A stretch of 64,000 nucleotides of DNA from Olivibacter oleidegradans (GCF_042432805.1 NZ_JBHLWO010000002.1:372001-436000); one strand, 5' to 3'; counted from the stretch's first letter, positions 17,025 to 25,038 are shown. The notes: generated from the sequence alone by a model not told the origin. Made by a program: numbers and translations.

Positions 17025-18060
17025 AATATTGTCTAACCCCGTATGTATTGGGACTGGTCTTGTAGCACTTGATGTGGTTATTAGTAACGAGCATGATGTT
17101 CCAGCACAATTTTGGGCTGGAGGATCTTGTGGTAATGTAATAACTATTTTATCGTATTTTGGTTGGAAGTGCTTCCCAATCGCCAGATTATCTAATAATG
17201 TTGCTGCGGAAATGTTGCTTCAAGACCTACATAAATGGAATGTGAAGGATGATTTGATAACAGCAACTAGTGATGGTAGTACCCCAATAATTATACATCG
17301 TATTCTGAGAGACAAGGAGGGGGCTCCTAAGCATAAGTTTGAATTCAGAAACCCAGAAGATGGAAGTTATCTACCGTCTTATAAGCCATGTCTAGCCAAG
17401 TCAGTAAAAGGACTAGTTGAACGTATACCGGCTTCTAATGTTTTTTATTTTGATCGCATAAATAGAGGCGCTATAGATTTAGCAAAGTCGTACAAGGGAA
17501 ATGGCGCAATAGTTTTTTTTGAACCTTCTAGTGCAAAAGATATTAAGGGCTTCAATGAATGCCTTGAAATAACTGATGTGGTTAAGTTTTCAAATGATAG
17601 GATATCCGACTATGACAAAATGTACCCTATTGGTCGAGTGCCTTTAGAAATACAAACTATGGGTGAAAGCGGTCTAAAATTCAGACTTAAGGGCGAAAGT
17701 GAATGGACGCATTTGGAAAGCTATTCTATTGATAATGTTATAGATTCTGCGGGGGCAGGAGATTGGTGCACAGCGGGAATAATTAAGACATTGTTTTATA
17801 AGAATAATTCGTCTTTTCCCATTAATAAGGATGATATCGTAAAAGCTCTACGGTTTGGGCAAATTCTTAGTGCTATAAACTGCACATTTGAAGGTGCAAG
17901 AGGATTGATGTATGCTGTGCCTAATAATGAATTGTTGCTATATGTACAACATATTATATCCTCATCTGTAAAGAAAATTTATCAAGGTACTAAGCGTAAA
18001 GGAGTTTATACGAGCGATAATAGAAATCTAAAAATATCTTCATTATTTGCTTCAATATGA
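17011..18060 (+). CDS. PfkB/ribokinase-family sugar or nucleoside kinase
   Basis: The 349-residue protein matches the PfkB fold. The N-terminal substrate-binding motif is AGGSCGNV (36-43), after an opening strand with GTGLVALDVV, and the C-terminal motif is DSAGAGDWCTAG (245-256). That second motif is the DTxGAGD anion-hole signature, and Asp251 is the catalytic base. These enzymes phosphorylate sugars, nucleosides or sugar phosphates with ATP. It is the last gene of the five-gene operon and overlaps the previous gene by 14 bases; a second ATG at 17014 is equally possible. Beside a PRTase, a HAD phosphatase and a SIS domain, it most likely acts on ribose, a nucleoside or a derived sugar. About 50 extra residues at the C-terminus are basic. 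Confidence 0.85.
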   Translation: MMKAEILSNPVCIGTGLVALDVVISNEHDVPAQFWAGGSCGNVITILSYFGWKCFPIARLSNNVAAEMLLQDLHKWNVKDDLITATSDGSTPIIIHRILRDKEGAPKHKFEFRNPEDGSYLPSYKPCLAKSVKGLVERIPASNVFYFDRINRGAIDLAKSYKGNGAIVFFEPSSAKDIKGFNECLEITDVVKFSNDRISDYDKMYPIGRVPLEIQTMGESGLKFRLKGESEWTHLESYSIDNVIDSAGAGDWCTAGIIKTLFYKNNSSFPINKDDIVKALRFGQILSAINCTFEGARGLMYAVPNNELLLYVQHIISSSVKKIYQGTKRKGVYTSDNRNLKISSLFASI

Positions 18061-18495
18061 TTTTGGAGCCAGATGCCAGTGGGAGAAAATATTAATGAAT
18101 ATCCTAGCAATGCTGACTATAATGTAGAGTCCGAGAAAATTTTATATTTTGAAATTTATTTCGAATCATGAAAAAATGTTTGGAACGGCAACAGGTATCT
18201 TAAGGTATGGCAAGGTGTATATCCGCGTTTTGCCAACAATTCAGCTTGCTACAGTTTCCCTGAAACTGCCGTAGACTTGACCTTTGTTTAATAAATAAAT
18301 TTTGCATTGTCAATTTTTTCGGTTGAAAGCTAGACCTCTTAAGGTTGCTCCAAACCAAATAATTGAAAGGAATCTCCATATTGTTTGCATTATTTTATAA
18401 AACCTTTGACTTTTAAATCTTGTACAATGGGCTCTATAAGCCGTAAAAAGCTTTCCAAATGTTGAAAGTATTCCCCCTGAAGGGTACTAAAACCG

Positions 18496-18528
18496 AAAGG
18501 CAGCAAGTTTTTAACTTGCTGCCTTTTT
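18496..18528 (+). terminator. Rho-independent terminator in the gap after the operon
   Basis: An 11-bp perfect stem (18499-18509 with 18513-18523, core GGCAGCAAGTT) closes a 3-base loop, extends by A-T pairs and is followed by five T. It lies about 435 bases downstream of the kinase stop. It therefore ends either a long 3' untranslated region or an unannotated small transcript. The rest of the 18061-18834 gap is AT-rich and holds only very short frames (for example a 32-codon one at 18073-18171) that I do not call genes. Confidence 0.75.
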
Positions 18529-18834
18529 CATATCCCCAAATAGCTGTTTCGGACGATTCGTTAATTCATGGTAAACTTCAAAAGAATTCTTTTCAGCCAG
18601 TTATGAGCTAACTTACCTCATTTAAATGACACCATTTATTGAGATCCTTTAATTGGTTAAGGAGACAAGTCCTACGACAAGTTATTAAAGATTATTATTT
18701 TTATTCCACGCACATATCCGCAAGACAATTGTTTGGAACTGTATAAGGCATCATGTAAAATTGATAATAAGCGAGCCTTCTGTTTAGTCAATTAACGGAT
18801 AAAAGCGAAGAAGACGTTTTATAACATAGAAAAA

Positions 18835-19257
18835 ATGAAACCAAGAATTTCTGTATTAACCATTGGTGTGGACGATCTCGAGAGATCGTACCAATTTTAT
18901 CATGAAGGCCTGGGCTTACCTTCGGACGGAATTATAGGGCAAGAGTTTGAGCATGGCGCAGTAGCGTTCTTTGATCTTCAAAGCGGTGTAAAGCTGGCAA
19001 TTTGGCCAAGGAAGAGTATAGCGCATGACACGGGTATCCGGTTGCAACATTCTTCCGCTACCGAATTTACAATCGGACATAATGTTAGCAGTAAAGAAGA
19101 AGTGGATTTCATTATGGAGCATGCTGATAATGCGGGTGCAAGAGTCATTAAGCCTGCTTCCGATACTTTTTGGGGCGGTTATGCAGGATATTTCCAAGAC
19201 CCGGACGGTCATCTTTGGGAGATTGTTTATAACCCCGCTTTTCTCCCTGAGGTTTAA
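18835..19257 (+). CDS. VOC family protein (glyoxalase/bleomycin-resistance/dioxygenase fold)
   Basis: The 140-residue protein opens with ISVLTIGVDDLERSYQFYHEGLGL, the usual first beta-alpha module of vicinal-oxygen-chelate proteins. It ends with GYFQDPDGHLWEIVYNP, the conserved DPDGHLWEI strand whose Glu is a metal ligand. Metal ligands could come from the opening region, an internal His and Glu232-type position equivalents, but the substrate cannot be predicted. The protein is cytoplasmic, single-domain and of normal length. It is the first gene to the right of the accessory block and is transcribed alone. Confidence 0.85.
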   Translation: MKPRISVLTIGVDDLERSYQFYHEGLGLPSDGIIGQEFEHGAVAFFDLQSGVKLAIWPRKSIAHDTGIRLQHSSATEFTIGHNVSSKEEVDFIMEHADNAGARVIKPASDTFWGGYAGYFQDPDGHLWEIVYNPAFLPEV

Positions 19258-19290
19258 TATGAAGCCGTATTGGTCGACATTATCGGGCAT

Positions 19291-19318
19291 AAAAAAACCT
19301 CACTTTGGGGAAGTGAGG
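19291..19318 (-). terminator. Terminator for minus-strand transcription (possibly bidirectional)
   Basis: An 8-bp stem (CCTCACTT, 19298-19305, with AAGTGAGG, 19311-19318) is preceded on the plus strand by seven A, which gives a T run on the minus strand. It lies between the VOC gene and the convergent remnant of an AraC gene, so it probably ended that now-decayed gene and may also stop VOC transcription. Confidence 0.65.
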
Positions 19319-19451
19319 TAAAACTACTGTTTTTTAATCAACCTAACCTAATGTGTAAAATGAAAGTAAGTGCCTTTTGATATAAAAACTGATACGAAGT
19401 AAATCGTTTTTTTTCAGGATAAAGAAATTTTTACACAGAAAGGTGTTTTTC

Positions 19452-19690
19452 TTACACTAAAAGGTTTTTTGGTGGTACGAAATGTCTATTTCCCGATATT
19501 TTTGGCGTGAAGCCGTATTTTTTCTTGAAAGCTTTACTGAAATGATGAACATACTTGTAACCCATTAAATAGGAGGCATCCGTTACATTATGCTCGCCCT
19601 TTTGCAATCAGGTGTAATAGTCTACAACGCCAGAAAAGTTGATTAAGAAAAACCTTCATTTTTAATGTAGGATCCTTGAGAATTTACCTA
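19452..19690 (-). pseudogene. Decayed AraC-family regulator, C-terminal HTH remnant
   Basis: On the minus strand the frame ending at 19452 reads EHNVTDASYLMGYKYVHHF and then SKAFKKKYGFTPK, a textbook second helix-turn-helix of an AraC-family regulator. About 100 bases upstream (toward 19690) another frame reads DPTLKMKVFLNQLF and then RCRLLHLIAKG, fitting the linker and helices just before it. The two parts are in different frames and the segment between them is shortened. No start or N-terminal domain is present. I conclude this is a frameshifted, truncated pseudogene. The flanking sequence between it and the CheB-like gene shows nothing further. Confidence 0.75.
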
Positions 19691-19724
19691 TTTTGACTAA
19701 CTATTTTTATTTTTATCGTGGGGT

Positions 19725-20300
19725 ATGCAAAATAAAGACGTTAGCATTGAATTGTTAATCATCGCTTGTTCAGCGGGAGGAATGATGCTTTTAATGGATT
19801 TGTTGTCTAGCTTGAAGGAAGATGTCGGCTTTGCGGTGTTGGTCATTGTTCACCGAAACGAAAAGTATGCAAGCTCGTTGGAACAAATGGCACAGCATAA
19901 ATGTGTACTTCGGGTGAAATCGGCAGAAGAAAAGGAAACAATACAAGCAGGTACAGTTTATTTTGCGCCAGCAGGATATCACCTATTAATTGAAAAAGAT
20001 CGCAGTATATCTTTAGACGCATCAGAACCAGTCCATTACTGTAGGCCGTCTATTGATGTCAGCATGCAAAGTGCCGCCGAAGTTTATAAAAAATCACTGG
20101 TGGCAATCCTATTGTCAGGAGCCAATAGGGACGGCGCCGAAGGCCTACGAGCTGTTTACAAGTATGGCGGCAAGACCCTTGTACAGGATCCGAGTGCCGC
20201 ATTGGTTGATGTAATGCCGCGGGCGGCCATTGAAACAGGTGCTGTTACCGCAGTTCTTTTGGACGAACAATTGAAAGCATATTGTAAGAGCCTTAGTTGA
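19725..20300 (+). CDS. Stand-alone CheB-type methylesterase domain protein
   Basis: The 191-residue protein is only the catalytic half of the chemotaxis methylesterase CheB; the receiver domain is absent. The catalytic Ser is in ACSAGG (Ser16), the His in VHRNEK (His43), and the Asp in the family loop LLSGANRDGAEGL. Bona fide CheB removes methyl groups from chemoreceptors. No receptor, CheA or CheR gene is nearby, so a general signalling role (as in CheB/CheR-sensor kinase proteins of Bacteroidota) is more likely than chemotaxis. It probably starts at 19725; the upstream 200 bases contain the AraC remnant. Confidence 0.85.
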   Translation: MQNKDVSIELLIIACSAGGMMLLMDLLSSLKEDVGFAVLVIVHRNEKYASSLEQMAQHKCVLRVKSAEEKETIQAGTVYFAPAGYHLLIEKDRSISLDASEPVHYCRPSIDVSMQSAAEVYKKSLVAILLSGANRDGAEGLRAVYKYGGKTLVQDPSAALVDVMPRAAIETGAVTAVLLDEQLKAYCKSLS

Positions 20301-20362
20301 AGAAAATTAATGCTCCTATTATCAATGTGTTAACTTTTTTTGAATATTTTGTTTAAAAAATA

Positions 20363-20394
20363 TTTGGAGGGAATGCCTTAATGTGTTAGTTTTG
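20363..20394 (+). promoter_or_regulatory. Promoter of tRNA-Leu
   Basis: TTTG at 20363-20366 and TAGTTTTG at 20387-20394, 20 bases apart, match the Bacteroidota promoter form TTTG-N19/20-TAnnTTTG. Transcription would start near 20400, about 19 bases before the mature tRNA. Confidence 0.7.
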
Positions 20395-20418
20395 CAGTCC
20401 AAAATAACACTAAGTACT

Positions 20419-20500
20419 GCGGAAGTGGCGTAATTGGTAGCCGCACCAGACTTAGGATCTGGCGCCGAGAGGCGTGGGGGTTCGAGTCCCTTCTTCCGCA
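20419..20500 (+). tRNA. tRNA-Leu (anticodon UAG)
   Basis: An 82-base cloverleaf with a 7-bp acceptor stem (GCGGAAG with CTTCCGC), D arm GGCGTAATTGGTAGCC, anticodon arm CCAGA-CTTAGGA-TCTGG with anticodon TAG, the long variable arm of a class II tRNA (CGCCGAGAGGCG), and T arm GGGGG-TTCGAGT-CCC. The 3' CCA is not encoded. A terminator follows at once. Confidence 0.97.
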
Positions 20501-20507
20501 CTTGATT

Positions 20508-20535
20508 CCTCCCGACAATATCGGGAGGAATTTTT
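20508..20535 (+). terminator. Terminator of tRNA-Leu
   Basis: An 8-bp stem CCTCCCGA with TCGGGAGG around a 5-base loop, followed by AATTTTT. It lies between the tRNA and tig, so it separates the two transcription units or attenuates read-through into tig. Confidence 0.8.
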
Positions 20536-20561
20536 GTATTAAGCATATTAAAACGCAACTA

Positions 20562-21905
20562 ATGAACATTTCACAGGAGAGAGTAGACGACCTGAATGCA
20601 GTTATCAATGTAGAAATTACCCCTGCAGATTACACGGATCGTGTAAACAAAGCAATAAAGGAACAAGCAAAAAAGGCTAAGCTCCCGGGGTTCCGTCCTG
20701 GCATGGTGCCGGCTTCCCACATCAAAAAGACTTATGGTAAAGCGATTCTTTTTGATGAAATTAACCGGCTGGTAAGCGATAGTTTAAATAACTATCTTAC
20801 GGAGAATAAAGTAGAGGTGCTTGGTCAACCGCTTCCAAAAGAGGGCTCTGAGTCTTCTTATAATTGGGATTTCAATGATGAGTTTAAATTTCAATACGAA
20901 ATTGGTTTGGCACCGGCTTTTGAAGTGCCATTTAGTGAAAAAGACAAGGTGACCCAATATGATATTAAGGTAGATGATGAAACCTTGGCTTCGCGTATCA
21001 AAAATCTTCGTAAGAGCTATGGAAAAATGACGAATCCGGAAGTGTCAGAAGATGGAGATGTTTTATATAGCACATTAACGCAATTAGATGCTAGCGGAAA
21101 TGCTTTAGAAGGCGGAATATCGAATACAGCTTCCGTGCGTACGGATCTTGTAGATGATAAAAAGATAAAAAAGTCTTTGATCGGGCTTAAAAAAGACGAT
21201 GAGGTTAAAATCGACTTAAAAAAAGCATTCAAAGACGATACGATAGCGCGCATCTTGAATATAACGGAAGAGGAGGCAGCAGCTTTAACCGAAGGAACTT
21301 TCAAGTTGGTTGTGAAAAATGTAAACCGCTTGGAGGAAGCTGATTTAAACCAAGAGCTTTTTGATAAACTTTTTGGTAAAGATGAAGTGAAAACCGAAGA
21401 AGAGTTTAAGGCTCGTGTCACTTCAGAGGTTGAGTCGATGCTTGTTCAAAATTCTGATCAACGTTTACAACAAGACCTTTACAACTTGGGAATGGAAAAA
21501 GTGAATGTACAATTTCCTGATGAGTTCCTGAGAAAATGGTTAAAAGCGACTAACGAGAAATTGACCGATGAAGAACTTTCAGAAGGCTACGACGATTTTG
21601 TTAAAAATTTAAAGTGGACCTTGATTGAAAATAAAATCATTACGGAAAATAAGCTTGAAATCAAATACGAAGAAGTTTTTAAATTAGCTAAGGAGCGTAT
21701 CGCGGCCCAATTTAAAATGTACAGTCCCGAGCCAATCAGCGAAGAACAACTAGCGCAGTATACGGTTCAATTTCTGCAGGATAAGGAACAGGCGAACAGA
21801 CTGTTCGAAGAGGTAAAAGCCTTGAAGGTTTTTGATTTCTTAAAAGGTGTCGTGAAGCTGAATAAAAAAGAAATAGACTATAATAAGTTCCTGGAATTAA
21901 AGTAA
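20562..21905 (+). CDS. tig: Trigger factor, ribosome-associated chaperone
   Basis: The 447-residue protein starts at 20562 with MNISQERVDDLNAVINVEI. The ribosome-docking loop GFRPGMVP (usual form GFRxGKxP) lies at about residues 43-50, in an N-terminal domain of about 115 residues. A divergent FKBP-like middle domain runs to about 250, and a helical C-terminal chaperone domain follows. Trigger factor binds nascent chains at the ribosome exit. The Bacteroidota form has a weak PPIase domain, as seen here. Placement before clpP and clpX is the common bacterial order. Upstream in-frame codons overlap the tRNA terminator and are not used. Confidence 0.95.
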   Translation: MNISQERVDDLNAVINVEITPADYTDRVNKAIKEQAKKAKLPGFRPGMVPASHIKKTYGKAILFDEINRLVSDSLNNYLTENKVEVLGQPLPKEGSESSYNWDFNDEFKFQYEIGLAPAFEVPFSEKDKVTQYDIKVDDETLASRIKNLRKSYGKMTNPEVSEDGDVLYSTLTQLDASGNALEGGISNTASVRTDLVDDKKIKKSLIGLKKDDEVKIDLKKAFKDDTIARILNITEEEAAALTEGTFKLVVKNVNRLEEADLNQELFDKLFGKDEVKTEEEFKARVTSEVESMLVQNSDQRLQQDLYNLGMEKVNVQFPDEFLRKWLKATNEKLTDEELSEGYDDFVKNLKWTLIENKIITENKLEIKYEEVFKLAKERIAAQFKMYSPEPISEEQLAQYTVQFLQDKEQANRLFEEVKALKVFDFLKGVVKLNKKEIDYNKFLELK

Positions 21906-21922
21906 GTCGCATAATTTTTTAG

Positions 21923-21955
21923 AAAGCCATCCGTTTGAAAAATGGGTGGCTTTTT
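21923..21955 (+). terminator. Terminator after tig
   Basis: A stem GCCATCC with GGGTGGC, extended by AAA with TTT, and a T run (21951-21955). It lies 17 bases after the tig stop and shows that tig is mostly a separate transcript from clpP. The rest of the gap to 22151 is AT-rich and must carry the clpP promoter, which I could not place. Confidence 0.75.
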
Positions 21956-22151
21956 CTATTGTCGCTAAGTTATATTTTGTCAGTTTTTTATTTCGGATAA
22001 GGCATTCTGTCAGTTTTGATCGTTCAATGTCGTGTTAAGAATGCTTGGCGCATTCTTTGATACCTGAAAGTAAAAAAATAGTATTCACGCAAGCTATCAT
22101 TCGAGATTCTAGAATTAATCTTATATATTAGCTAGGCAAAAGGCAAAAATC

Positions 22152-22847
22152 ATGAGTATAGATAAAAATGAATTTAGAAAATACGCTGTTAAACACCACG
22201 GTATAGGAAGTCAACATGTGGATAGTTTTATCAATCGGGTAGAGCAACAAATGCCGGTGTCGCTGACTCCTTATATTATTGAAGAACGCCAGCTAAACGT
22301 CGCCCAAATGGACGTCTTCTCGCGTTTGATGATGGATAGAATTATCTTTTTAGGAGATGCTGTAACCGATCAGGTGGCTAATATAATTCAAGCTCAGTTA
22401 TTGTTTTTACAATCTGCTGATGCACATAGAGACATACAAATCTATATCAACTCACCAGGTGGTAGCGTTTATGCAGGTTTGGGTATCTATGATACCATGC
22501 AATATATTTCACCGGATGTAGCTACTATCTGTACCGGCATGGCTGCTTCTATGGGTGCTGTATTGCTAGTTGCAGGTGCAAAAGGAAAACGCGCTGCGCT
22601 AAAACATTCACGTGTAATGATTCATCAACCTTCAGGTGGTGCACAAGGTGTTGCTGCTGATATGGAAATCAATCTACGTGAGATGTTAAAGCTTAAAAAA
22701 GAATTATATCAGATAATTGCTGATCATTCCGGACAGTCTTATGATTGGGTAGAAAAGGCATCAGACCGCGACTTTTGGATGACGTCGGGCGAAGCAAAGG
22801 AAAACGGAATGATCGATGAAGTGTTATTAGGAAAGAAAGATAAATAA
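22152..22847 (+). CDS. clpP: ATP-dependent Clp protease proteolytic subunit
   Basis: The 231-residue serine peptidase shows the ClpP landmarks: GDAVTDQVAN, INSPGGSVYAGLGIYDTM, the catalytic Ser in GMAASMGA (Ser133) and the catalytic His in MIHQPSGGAQG (His158). A catalytic Asp is expected in the following RDFWMTSGEAKENG region. ClpP forms a tetradecameric chamber that degrades unfolded substrates fed by ClpX or ClpA/C. The N-terminus is about 30 residues longer than in E. coli ClpP and may be a propeptide. It is followed after one base by clpX, so the two are co-translated. Confidence 0.97.
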   Translation: MSIDKNEFRKYAVKHHGIGSQHVDSFINRVEQQMPVSLTPYIIEERQLNVAQMDVFSRLMMDRIIFLGDAVTDQVANIIQAQLLFLQSADAHRDIQIYINSPGGSVYAGLGIYDTMQYISPDVATICTGMAASMGAVLLVAGAKGKRAALKHSRVMIHQPSGGAQGVAADMEINLREMLKLKKELYQIIADHSGQSYDWVEKASDRDFWMTSGEAKENGMIDEVLLGKKDK

Positions 22848-22848
22848 A

Positions 22849-24093
22849 ATGGCAAAGAACCCGAGAGAAGTTACTTGTTCATTCTGTGGTTTACGCAAGT
22901 CAGAGACCTTGATGCTTATTGCAGGCAATGATGCACACATCTGTGATCGGTGTGTCGCCCAAGCGAACGAGATCTTAGCTGAGGAGCTGACATTGCGTAA
23001 AAATAAGAGTGTGCAGGCCGCACTTAAGTTATTAAAGCCAGCAGAAATAAAGTCGCATCTCGATCAATACGTTATCGGCCAGGATGATGCCAAGAAAGTG
23101 CTATCAGTTGCGGTCTATAACCACTATAAACGATTGAATCAGAAGGTGGAAAAGGATGAAATTGAGATTGAAAAATCCAATATCATTATGGTTGGCGAAA
23201 CAGGTACCGGCAAAACACTTTTAGCAAAGACAATTGCAAAAGTATTAAATGTGCCTTTTTGTATTTGTGATGCGACCGTTCTAACAGAAGCTGGCTATGT
23301 GGGTGAGGACGTTGAGAGCATTCTGACCCGACTTCTTCAAGCTGCTGATTACGATGTAGCTTCCGCTGAACGAGGGATTATCTATATAGACGAAATTGAT
23401 AAAATTGCCCGTAAAAGTGATAATCCGTCGATTACGCGAGACGTGTCGGGCGAAGGAGTTCAGCAAGCTCTTCTGAAAATCTTGGAAGGAACGGTTGTAA
23501 ATGTACCCCCACAAGGTGGTCGTAAACATCCGGATCAAAAAATGATCGCCGTGAATACTAGCAATATTTTGTTTATTTGTGGCGGTGCCTTTGATGGAAT
23601 TCAGAAAAAAATTGCTAACCGTATGCGTACGCAAACAGTTGGCTATAAAATGAATAGCGAGCATGCCGAGATTGATCTAAATAATCTTTATAAATACATT
23701 ACACCTCAAGATTTAAAGGCTTTTGGATTAATACCGGAGCTAATCGGTCGTTTACCGGTAATTACCTATTTGAATCCGTTGGATCGGGAAGCGTTGTTGA
23801 ATATTCTCACTGAACCAAAGAATGCCCTGGTCAAGCAGTACAAGAAATTGTTTGACTATGAACATATCGATCTTCAATTTGATACGGAGGTATTCGAGTT
23901 CATTGTTGATAAAGCCAACGAATTCAAACTGGGGGCTAGAGGACTTCGAGCGATATGCGAAGCCATTATGCTAGACGCGATGTTTGAAATCCCTTCGCGG
24001 GAAAAAGATGACGGTGGAGAGCTTTATATTAATCTCGATTACGCAAAACAAAAATTCGAGAAGTCAGATTTGAAAAAGCTGCACGTAGCTTAA
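22849..24093 (+). CDS. clpX: ATP-dependent Clp protease ATP-binding subunit ClpX
   Basis: The 414-residue AAA+ unfoldase starts with the zinc-binding domain (Cys10, Cys13, Cys32, Cys35 in CSFC and CDRC). It has a Walker A GETGTGKT (116-123), Walker B IIYIDEIDKI, the pore region GYVGEDVE, the RKSDNPSITRDVSGEGVQQALL stretch and a sensor 2 GARGLRAICE. An IGF-type ClpP-docking loop position is hard to place but the length is normal. It recognises, unfolds and passes substrates to ClpP; the two genes form an operon with one base between them. A strong terminator follows. Confidence 0.97.
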   Translation: MAKNPREVTCSFCGLRKSETLMLIAGNDAHICDRCVAQANEILAEELTLRKNKSVQAALKLLKPAEIKSHLDQYVIGQDDAKKVLSVAVYNHYKRLNQKVEKDEIEIEKSNIIMVGETGTGKTLLAKTIAKVLNVPFCICDATVLTEAGYVGEDVESILTRLLQAADYDVASAERGIIYIDEIDKIARKSDNPSITRDVSGEGVQQALLKILEGTVVNVPPQGGRKHPDQKMIAVNTSNILFICGGAFDGIQKKIANRMRTQTVGYKMNSEHAEIDLNNLYKYITPQDLKAFGLIPELIGRLPVITYLNPLDREALLNILTEPKNALVKQYKKLFDYEHIDLQFDTEVFEFIVDKANEFKLGARGLRAICEAIMLDAMFEIPSREKDDGGELYINLDYAKQKFEKSDLKKLHVA

Positions 24094-24095
24094 AA

Positions 24096-24126
24096 AAATC
24101 CCCCGCACAAAACGGGGGATTTTTTG
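24096..24126 (+). terminator. Terminator of clpPX
   Basis: A G/C-rich hairpin (ATCCCCCG with CGGGGGAT) around a 7-base A-rich loop, flanked by A and T runs. It starts 3 bases after the clpX stop, and the A run on the other side could let it work on both strands. Confidence 0.85.
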
Positions 24127-24141
24127 TATATTGTTATGAGG

Positions 24142-24200
24142 GTTGAGTCGTTAAGTTGTTGAGTCGTTAAGTTACCACTCAACTATCACCCTACTCAACT
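24142..24200. repeat. Tandem phrase repeat GTTGAGTCGTTAAGTT plus inverted copies
   Basis: Two perfect head-to-tail copies of a 16-base unit (24142-24157 and 24158-24173) are followed by partial inverted copies (ACTCAAC, CTACTCAACT) to 24200. The same GTTGAGT/ACTCAAC words recur at 40769-40866. It fills the space between clpX and the AMP nucleosidase gene and could fold as a loose hairpin. Confidence 0.8.
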
Positions 24201-24219
24201 GGTTCCTAAAAAGAAAACG

Positions 24220-25038
24220 ATGACTAAAACAGTAAAAGAAGTTGAATCGGCGGTAAAACCCGGTTTAAAGAATAAAGAAGATATCGTAAAGAATTGGTTG
24301 CCACGGTACACGGGGCGCCCCTTAAATGAATTTGGAGAATATATCTTATTGACGAATTTCTCACATTATGTAAAATTGTTTTCGGAATGGCATGATAACG
24401 CACCGATTTATGGCCTGGATAAGCCTATGCAGAGTGTCTCGGCCGCTGGTATCACAATTATCAATTTCGGTATGGGAAGTCCGGTTGCAGCCACCATTAT
24501 GGACTTACTCTCCGCTATACAACCGAAAGCAGCCTTGTTTTTAGGAAAGGCCGGTGGCTTGAAAAAGAAGAATAGTATTGGAGATTTGATTTTGCCGATC
24601 GCCGCGATTCGTGGAGAGGGGACTTCTAATGATTACTTACCTCCGGAAGTGCCCGCTCTACCTGCTTTCGCACTTCAGAAAGCGATATCCACTACTATTC
24701 GGGATAATAGTTTAGACTATTGGACCGGCACTGTCTATACAACCAATAGGAGAGTTTGGGAACATGACAAGGATTTTAAGAAATACCTAAAATCTTTAAG
24801 GGCAATGGCGGTAGATATGGAAACTGCTACCATATTTACAGTTGGATTCGCTAATAAAATACCGACGGGTGCATTGTTGTTGGTGTCTGATCAACCAATG
24901 ATTCCGGAAGGTGTAAAGACGCAGGAAAGTGACTCGTCCGTAACGGCAAACTTTGTTGAAACCCACTTAAAAATTGGTATCGATTCTTTAAAACAGTTGA
25001 TCAATAACGGGTTGACAGTGAAACATTTGAAGTTTTAG
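24220..25038 (+). CDS. amn: AMP nucleosidase, short Bacteroidota form
   Basis: The 272-residue protein belongs to the nucleoside phosphorylase/nucleosidase fold: GMGSPVAATIMDLL, a strand ALFLGKAGGL, and near the C-terminus VDMETATIFTVGF (the Met-Glu that contacts the ribose) followed by LLLVSDQPM (base-recognition Asp). AMP nucleosidase hydrolyses AMP to adenine and ribose 5-phosphate. The short form lacking the large N-terminal domain of E. coli Amn is normal for Bacteroidota. A purine-nucleoside phosphorylase is the alternative. It is a single gene between an intergenic repeat and cystathionine beta-synthase. Confidence 0.82.
   Translation: MTKTVKEVESAVKPGLKNKEDIVKNWLPRYTGRPLNEFGEYILLTNFSHYVKLFSEWHDNAPIYGLDKPMQSVSAAGITIINFGMGSPVAATIMDLLSAIQPKAALFLGKAGGLKKKNSIGDLILPIAAIRGEGTSNDYLPPEVPALPAFALQKAISTTIRDNSLDYWTGTVYTTNRRVWEHDKDFKKYLKSLRAMAVDMETATIFTVGFANKIPTGALLLVSDQPMIPEGVKTQESDSSVTANFVETHLKIGIDSLKQLINNGLTVKHLKF

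Noticed and set aside
18073..18171. 32-codon frame just after the kinase gene
   Set aside because: Too short, AT-rich, and without a motif or a clear promoter.
18393..18535. Minus-strand frame without start codon reading LESFLRLIEPIVQDLKVKGF
   Set aside because: It looks like a gene tail, but it has no ATG, runs through the terminator hairpin, and matches nothing I know.
20419..20500. tRNA-Leu as an integration site for the accessory block
   Set aside because: The block ends near 18.1 kb, two genes before the tRNA, and I see no duplicated tRNA end or integrase.
24142..24200. Possible CRISPR array
   Set aside because: The 16-base units are directly adjacent with no spacers, and no cas gene is present in the window.
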